A DNA stretch of 64,000 bases, taken from Rhodamnia argentea. Lineage: Eukaryota; Streptophyta; Magnoliopsida; Myrtales; Myrtaceae. Positions 58,601 through 64,000 of the stretch are shown here, one piece after another. Under the pieces are notes generated by a model that did not search any database, was not told the origin of the DNA, and saw nothing but the letters and a program-made list of their open reading frames with translations. A program made the position numbers and the translations under genes. Numbering within the stretch: position 1 is the first letter of the stretch; every line of letters begins with the position of its first letter. The stretch covers positions 9,588,501-9,652,500 of the forward strand of contig NC_063159.1 in NCBI RefSeq assembly GCF_020921035.1. Reading direction: 5' to 3'.

Positions 58601-59376
58601 AAATAAAATAGTTGGACATGGATACAGAAACATCTCCAAAGTGCAATCTTTCCAAGTTAAGCTTGTTGTTTGACGTGTGTGAAAAAAGAAAACTACGTAT
58701 TGGATGTGCACTTTGTAGCAACTCCTTACAGATACTATCGTGCTTGCATCAATACGATCGAGATACCAAGTCTCTCCAATTAGTCCTGCTCCCTCGTGCA
58801 TTCCCTAATGGCATCTGGTCTTTTGAAGTAATCTACTCTCCACTTACTATGCCCTTTACACGAGGTGAAGTGGCTGGGAGATCTCACATATTCTTTTCTG
58901 TAGGCCTCTTCATATTTAAGCTAAGCCTATTATTTGTCTAGAAAGATGGAAACCATCGTGTATGATACGTTTCTGTATCCCCAGAGGAAGAAAAGTTACG
59001 GAACCCAGATTCAGGTCTGTCAAAGTCGTCACATGATCCGGAGGCAAATAATGTGGCTCCTGAGAGTCCTGAACCCTCTCCTGCCGATGCCAGCACTGCA
59101 GAACCTCCCGAAGCAGCTCCCGAATACAGAGATGACAGCGGTACATCGAACGACGCATCGATGTTGGATTCTGATGTTTCAGATCAAGTGGCGTCTGTCA
59201 AGCTGCTCTTCATCCAGCGTACAGATAATTATGCCATTCCTCAGCTGGAAAGGCTCTACACTAGGGTTATAAAGGGAGTATTCGAGATCAGAAAGGGAGT
59301 TGAGGGCAATCTCAAGCACTCAATTTTGAGTTATTTGTTGAAATTTGCGGAGGATGAGGCAAATTTCTCCTCTTAA
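52637..59376 (+). CDS. BRAT1: ATAD2-type AAA-ATPase with bromodomain (BRAT1)
   Basis: Ten exons (52637-52861, 53158-53256, 53402-55225, 55309-55497, 55650-55792, 55932-56177, 56481-56667, 57667-57732, 57816-58065, 58985-59376) close to 1,206 residues, about the length of the Arabidopsis protein. It is a nuclear chromatin ATPase that reads acetylated histones and counters transcriptional silencing. The basic N-terminus is followed by a long Asp/Glu tract (about residues 155-205), then an intact AAA module with Walker A GPPGTGKT (420-427), Walker B IIFFDEIDG (Asp484, Glu485) and GATNR/RRPGRFDRE. The second AAA-like module reads GNEGVGL where Walker A is expected and lacks a DE pair, so it is probably inactive, as is known for ATAD2 relatives. 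A bromodomain follows (about 905-1000; FHYPVTDEDAPNYRSII, NPMDISTL, AYNGDDYN). The last exon has a Pro/Glu-rich linker and a helical end. Only the splice sites of small exons carry real doubt. Confidence 0.95.
58242..58513. mobile_element. MITE in BRAT1 intron 9
   Basis: About 270 bp with inverted ends: left GGGAAAATTCAACTTAGTAC, and the reverse complement of the right end AGGAAAAACTCCACTTTTCG, followed in both by CTTTCACACTTTTTC. Inside, TCTAATCAAGTCCTT is mirrored by AAGGACTTGATTAGA. No coding potential. A short TA-containing target duplication is possible but not clear. Confidence 0.7.
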
Positions 59377-60230
59377 AACCCTTTTCTTGTTCCCTTTCCC
59401 CTCTCTTTTTCCAAAATAGCCCAAAAAAGAGGAAAAAAAAAAGAAGAATAGGAAGAATTGCTTGTACAGTCCGGGATTTTCTTTTTAATGGAAAAAACTA
59501 ATTGAGTGGTAACAGCCTTTACTTCTGTTTCTCTACCTCATTGGTACGCTTGTATATCCGTTTCAGGATCATGCGGTGTCTCTCGCATGGTTATTTCTTG
59601 GTTCTGTTAATACAATGTTTAATGCGTCAATTTGCCGAAGAGGGAAATTCTAAAGGACTTGTATTTGCACTTGCTCCCTATTTTTACCGTTGGATGCACG
59701 CCCTCGCGATTTGATTTCTCTTTCTACTTTGGCTGAGCCAATGCTCGCAGGGAACTGTTAATGTTGCTTCCCAGCAACAACTCCCTCTAGAAAAGAAAAT
59801 CGCAGCATAAATATGGTAAATCTACTATTGACTGTTATGCACAAACCCATGACCGGTGAACTATAAAATTGCGCAGATGCAGGACAATAATAATTTCATC
59901 AATCGAATTATGCTCCGGTTACATCGATAGAGTCCATGACAAGCAAGTAGTTCAAGTTAAGGACTCCTCATGTGACAGAGCCATCTGAGACATGAAGTAG
60001 AAACTGAATATACAAACCCCTAGATATGTGCCTGCCATATTAGTAATGCACAGGTGCTCGTATTGAATCCTCTTGAAACTATACGGACTTGAGTTACAGC
60101 TCTGCCCTCGCAATTGACTATAAATTAAGTACGCATCCTCACCTCAGAACACCTTCTAAAAGCGGATTTGGAGCAAACTAGAAAACATGAGCCAATAGCT
60201 TAGACAAAAAGCCAGTTTGTATCAGATTTA
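59377..60230. other. Convergent spacer between BRAT1 and FTA
   Basis: Contains the two 3' untranslated regions and AT-rich DNA. No gene or clear repeat is seen. Confidence 0.5.
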
Positions 60231-63039
60231 TTAGACTTCAGCTGCTTGAGGAAGCCTGCCGCTTCGCCACGTCCAATAATTGGCTCTCATTGGATCTTCA
60301 TGTCCCAAGATAGAACAAATCGATTTTGCCAGATCTGAGTCTGAACCTACTTCACCCGAATGTGAAGTCCTCAAAGAGGTTATGGCATCCCTTATTTCTT
60401 GGTTAGGTTTGAAACCAAGGCAAACCAGATCCAACAGTGTACTCAGAGCAAATTTTAAGTTTCTTTTGGCTTTCAGAACACGAAGACATGCACAAGGCAC
60501 TCGAGCATCATTTAGCCAACCATCATTTTCATCATTGTAAAGGCCACGAAGGTATCTCCATGGGCTCTCATTCTCTGGATTCGTGCCGATAGCTTCGATA
60601 GCATAATCAACTTCAGAATCTCTCATAGCTTTCAGACCTCCAAGGAGAGGAGATTTTGTGATGACAAAATACCTCTGCAAAGCAGATGCATGGAGTCAGT
60701 TTAACAGATGCATAATCTTTACTGGAGTCAAGTTTCTTCTGAATGCGTTCCAGGACATATACATCTTAAAAAATTTCAGGCATACCTGATTCCAAGCAGA
60801 ATTGTTGAATATGTCTTCCTCGAGGAGCTGCGTACAATAATCAAGTTCATTCTCCCAAACGCCTAAAGCGTGAAGAACCCACTGCACCAAAAAAATATAT
60901 ATGGAAAATTTAATGCTGATTGAATGGGTTATGGGGGTGATATTGGTTCAACTGGCTCAATTGATCAACTACTACTTCAATAGCAAGCCATATGATACTC
61001 ATAGGTAGTGTTATATCGACTATGGTTTTAAAAAACCAATGCTATATACAAGAAGGGATGAACTCCTGTTTCTGCTATCACACAGGATGATTTCTAATTG
61101 ACAAGGAAGAGAATGGCCCACTGGTAGAGTTCTGACCAACTCTCCAGAGAATAGGGATTTGAGCCCAGTTTCCTAAGAATGGGGGAATATAGTACACAAA
61201 ATTGTTCTTATTGAACATTTGCTGGATAGTTTACCAGTTCAAAACCGGGTGAAACCTAGTTCAGTCAAATTGTTGGGTATAATTAACTCAGTTAAGGTGT
61301 GCACACTCTTTTCTTTGACCACCGTCCATAAAGACAAGAGACTGTAGGAGAAGTGACAGTTAACAGTCAAAAGCTATATACACACATGCTGACACATATA
61401 TATAATGATGCACATATGTAAGGTATGAACGATGGTAAAGATACAGACCTGCCTATGAGACCAGGCATGATAGTTTTTAGCATCTAGGCAGAATATCTTC
61501 CCTGTGAACTCAAGTTCCCCACATGCAGCATCAGATCCCAACTTCTCAGCAACCCAACGCCGATGATGCCTGTTAAAATAAGACAATAGAATTAATGCTG
61601 ACTGAAAGAATACATCATCAGCTCGGTCAAGAATTCAATTTACATCATAGATTTGGCATTTGCTGTTTGATAAGAAGGGCAAAAGAATCCCGTACAATAT
61701 ACAACTTAGAAACTTGCCACTACTGAAGTCGTCATCTAGGTATTTGTCTCTCTAAATTTGCATATTTAGGAGTAGTTTTTGCACTTATGATGGAAAGAAA
61801 ACATGTAGTTGATGTTCAGAGGACTGAGCGTATAGCAGAATGTTCAATGAACTATAACATGATGCAAAATATGTGTTTCGACAGCTATTCAGTGGAAGGC
61901 CTAACAGGAACTAATCATCATGAGTGTCCATTAAGGTGGACATCATAGATCAACAAACTTGTTAAAGGAGGAGAATATTGTGCATATGTAATCGAGCTCT
62001 TCCCTTTATCCGTACAAAAATTAAGGAGGCATTAGGGGAGTGTGAACCTGCATCCAAAAAGAGCTCAAACCATGGAGCTCAAAGAGTTTCAGGTCCAGTA
62101 TTTTGAATTAGTTTCGCTTCTTCCTATATGAAATCCATCAGTCTGGAGCTAGCATCGAGCAATGTTATGAGAGCCAAAAAGGCTCCGACTTATCAACAGA
62201 GTAATGGGAAAACTAATGTCCCAAACATCCTCTGCATATGAATGAGAAGTACCAGAAGATGCCACCATAATTTTAACGAATTCCACACTTCAAAGCTCCT
62301 TTGAGACAAATCAGGCATACTGAATCCACGAATGTGCAACACGCTCGAACTATTATTCTAAGAACTAAACCTGAACTTGAAATTCTTCAGAAGCCTTGCA
62401 AGTCTAGTTAGACATAAGAAGGAACCCACCCCACATCAAAACAACAGCATTGTCAACGCCATTCTTGATCGGATCTTAACCTTTCAGCAAGCGGATTTAA
62501 TAGATCAGAGCAGAAAGGAAGGCAATTCGAGGTAATATCAAACGAGTTTCCCTTACCAAAGCTGGTAGTTTTTGGCATTCCCCTTGGCCACGCGTTCAGT
62601 AAACTCGAGCTCGTCGTTCAAGTCAGCATCCAGCGCCTCCAGCACTTGACGCCTGAAATGCCACACCTACAAAAGGAAATCGCAATCGTAGTAAGCTAAA
62701 AAAGCAAAACTTGGGAAATCAATCGCTATCGCCGTGGATAAGAAATACGAGAGAGAGAGAGAGTAGTAGTAGTCGTCGTAGTAGTAGTACGGTGTAATTG
62801 GCAGGGTTGAAGGAGATGGCGAGAGAGGTGAGGAGGAGGGAGCGAGGCGAGAGCTCCCGGGAGCTGTAGAGGGACCGGAAGTAATCCATGGTCTCCCGGA
62901 AATCGTCCCTGTAGGCGATCGCGACGACGGGGCTCGGACCGTCGTCCTGCGGCAACGGCGTCACAGCGGCGAACTCCGGCCGAGAGCTGAGCGGGACCCA
63001 CGCTCTCCAATCCTCTCCCTCCGACGACAACGAAGCCAT
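60231..63039 (-). CDS. FTA: Protein farnesyl/geranylgeranyltransferase I alpha subunit
   Basis: Five exons (62791-63039, 62557-62666, 61449-61569, 60786-60881, 60231-60674) close to 339 residues; Arabidopsis FTA (PLURIPETALA) has 326. The alpha subunit pairs with either FTB or GGB in the cytosol to attach farnesyl or geranylgeranyl groups to CaaX proteins. The diagnostic PPTA helical repeats are present in series: [42 protein letters not shown] and [10 protein letters not shown], each with the conserved N-x-x-x-W-x-x-R spacing or close to it. The N-terminus ([23 protein letters not shown]) includes the expected W-x-D/P-like segment. The catalytic zinc site is in the beta subunit and is not expected here. 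A GA-rich run near the exon 1 donor (62,751-62,763) lies in intron 1. The gene converges on BRAT1 and diverges from APH1. Confidence 0.96.
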
Positions 63040-63924
63040 TCTGTCTCTGTCTCTCTCTCTCTCACTCGCTCGTGCTCGCTCTGCTCTGATCGATTGCGTG
63101 AGCTCTTCAGGGTTGTGCGAAGTTAAAGTGAACCGATATAAAAAGAAAAAAGAAAAAAACAACAATAATATTAAATATTAATTCTAACTTGTAATTAAAT
63201 AAAAAGGATATCAATAGACAAATTGAGGAAAATTAAAATTTCAGAATCAAATTAAACATTACAGCAGGGGATGATAATTCTTCTCGACGTTACTTTAGCT
63301 GGGAAAAAAATAGCAAATACATATTTCCCATAAGTAGTATATATTGGACAAATATACAAGTTAACTAAGGCATATCCAGCAAATAGCTATACCTTATTTA
63401 CTACCGATTTATATGGTTAGTTGAGTGATTCAAGATTTTATTCGTAAGTCCAATATCAAATATTCGATTCTCTAATATATATATATATGCTTAATATCAA
63501 GATAGTTTATGAATCTACGAAAGACGAGATTAAATTTAGATGTGTCTGTCATTTATTGGCTTTTTTAATGGCACATATATTGATGGGTGTCGTTTACGCC
63601 TTAAACCGATTGTTTTCGGCGGTGGATGATCTAAACCCGATCCATACCCTTTTTCTTGATGTGCAAAAAGGTAACTTTACTATGAGCTTTGCAAAAAAAA
63701 AAAAAAAAAAGGCGTGGCATAACAAAGGCAAAGGATTTTAGCAACTCGATTAAATTTCGATCCAAAAGAATACATATTTACAAAAAGGTTATGATTTTAT
63801 CAGGTCAATTAAATTTCGACAAAGAAAAAAAAATTGATTAAAGAAATTTGCTATTTTTTATATTTCCAATTATACTATAAATTGGTCCGTTGAAAAATGT
63901 GAGTTGAAGGAGGAGAAGAGTCGA
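63040..63924. other. Divergent FTA/APH1 promoter region
   Basis: About 0.9 kb of AT-rich DNA between two divergent genes. Next to FTA is a CT-rich leader (63,041-63,080). A poly-A run lies at 63,691-63,709. The ORF at 63,487-63,741 crosses this run and has no domain. No obvious paired TATA boxes were found. Confidence 0.45.
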
Positions 63925-63936
63925 ATGAAGAGATGA
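63925..63936 (+). promoter_or_regulatory. Three-codon uORF overlapping the APH1 start
   Basis: ATG AAG AGA TGA (Met-Lys-Arg-stop) begins 8 bases upstream of the APH1 ATG, and the two share the 4 bases ATGA (63,933-63,936). Such overlap is a classic arrangement for restart after a very short uORF. Whether the transcript begins upstream of 63,925 cannot be seen. Confidence 0.55.
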
Positions 63937-64000
63937 CGGTGGAAGCGGGAATCGGGTACGCGCTGATAGCGCTGGGGCCGTCTCTCGCCCTGTTCGTCTC
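63933..64000 (+). CDS. APH1: Gamma-secretase subunit APH1, first 22 codons only
   Basis: The frame starts MTVEAGIGYALIALGPSLAL and continues FV off the end of the window. It matches, from memory, the N-terminus of plant APH-1 proteins (MTVAAGIGYALVALGPSL-like), a multi-pass membrane scaffold of the gamma-secretase complex. The visible part is the first transmembrane segment. Truncation is only by the window edge. The identification rests on about 20 residues, but they are strongly conserved. Confidence 0.85.
   Translation, partial: MTVEAGIGYALIALGPSLALFV

Noticed and set aside
1-64000. CRISPR arrays, prokaryotic operons, defence islands, organelle insertions and rRNA genes
   Set aside because: None seen. 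Repeats are plant transposable elements or microsatellites, all genes are spaced and spliced as plant nuclear genes, and no long stretch resembles plastid or mitochondrial coding DNA.

Overview
This is nuclear DNA of a flowering plant, most likely a rosid eudicot. All genes are intron-bearing plant genes with GT-AG splicing, except the naturally intronless ACR4 and a low-complexity ORF. The intergenic DNA is AT-rich and full of plant transposable elements. A woody Myrtales species such as Eucalyptus is a guess from the general feel of the repeats and is not proven. Exon boundaries were read by eye; for every spliced gene the exon lengths and phases close into one continuous frame.

Layout. 1-5,200: gene-free, with two neighbouring Mutator-like elements and microsatellites. 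6,011-8,791 (+): ACR4/CRINKLY4 receptor kinase. 9,454-9,525 (-): tRNA-Thr(UGU). 10,105-10,602 (+): an unrecognised, probably decaying small secreted-protein ORF. 10,836-39,095 (-): GCN2, the eIF2-alpha kinase, 29 coding exons over 28 kb. Its introns hold a 5.5-kb Ty3/Gypsy element with both LTRs, a 5'-truncated LINE with a 21-bp target duplication, a TRIM remnant, an LTR/primer-site fragment, an odd element with inverted termini, and a MITE. 39,600-41,930: gene-free, with more non-autonomous DNA elements. 43,451-44,285 (+): small RRM protein EDM3/AIPP1. 46,008-46,820 (+): secreted Ser/Pro-rich wall-type protein. 48,295-50,545 (-): CNX2 (MoaA). 52,637-59,376 (+): ATAD2-type AAA-bromodomain protein BRAT1. 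60,231-63,039 (-): farnesyl/geranylgeranyltransferase alpha subunit. 63,933 to the end (+): first 22 codons of APH1, a gamma-secretase subunit.

How the genes relate. There is no operon-like unit. ACR4, GCN2 and FTA are, as I recall, close neighbours in Arabidopsis (At3g59420, At3g59410, At3g59380), and EDM3 and BRAT1 also lie close together there (At1g05970, At1g05910), so the window looks like a merger of ancestral syntenic blocks. EDM3 and BRAT1 both act against chromatin silencing. EDM3 belongs to the complex that lets transcription pass intronic heterochromatin, and the neighbouring GCN2 has just such element-filled introns.

No wholly new multi-gene system is evident. The best leads are a set of GC-rich islands carried inside AT-rich terminal-inverted-repeat elements, the mixed-signature element in GCN2 intron 14, two minimal uORFs that overlap the start codons of ACR4 and APH1, and the EDM3-BRAT1 pairing beside an element-loaded GCN2.
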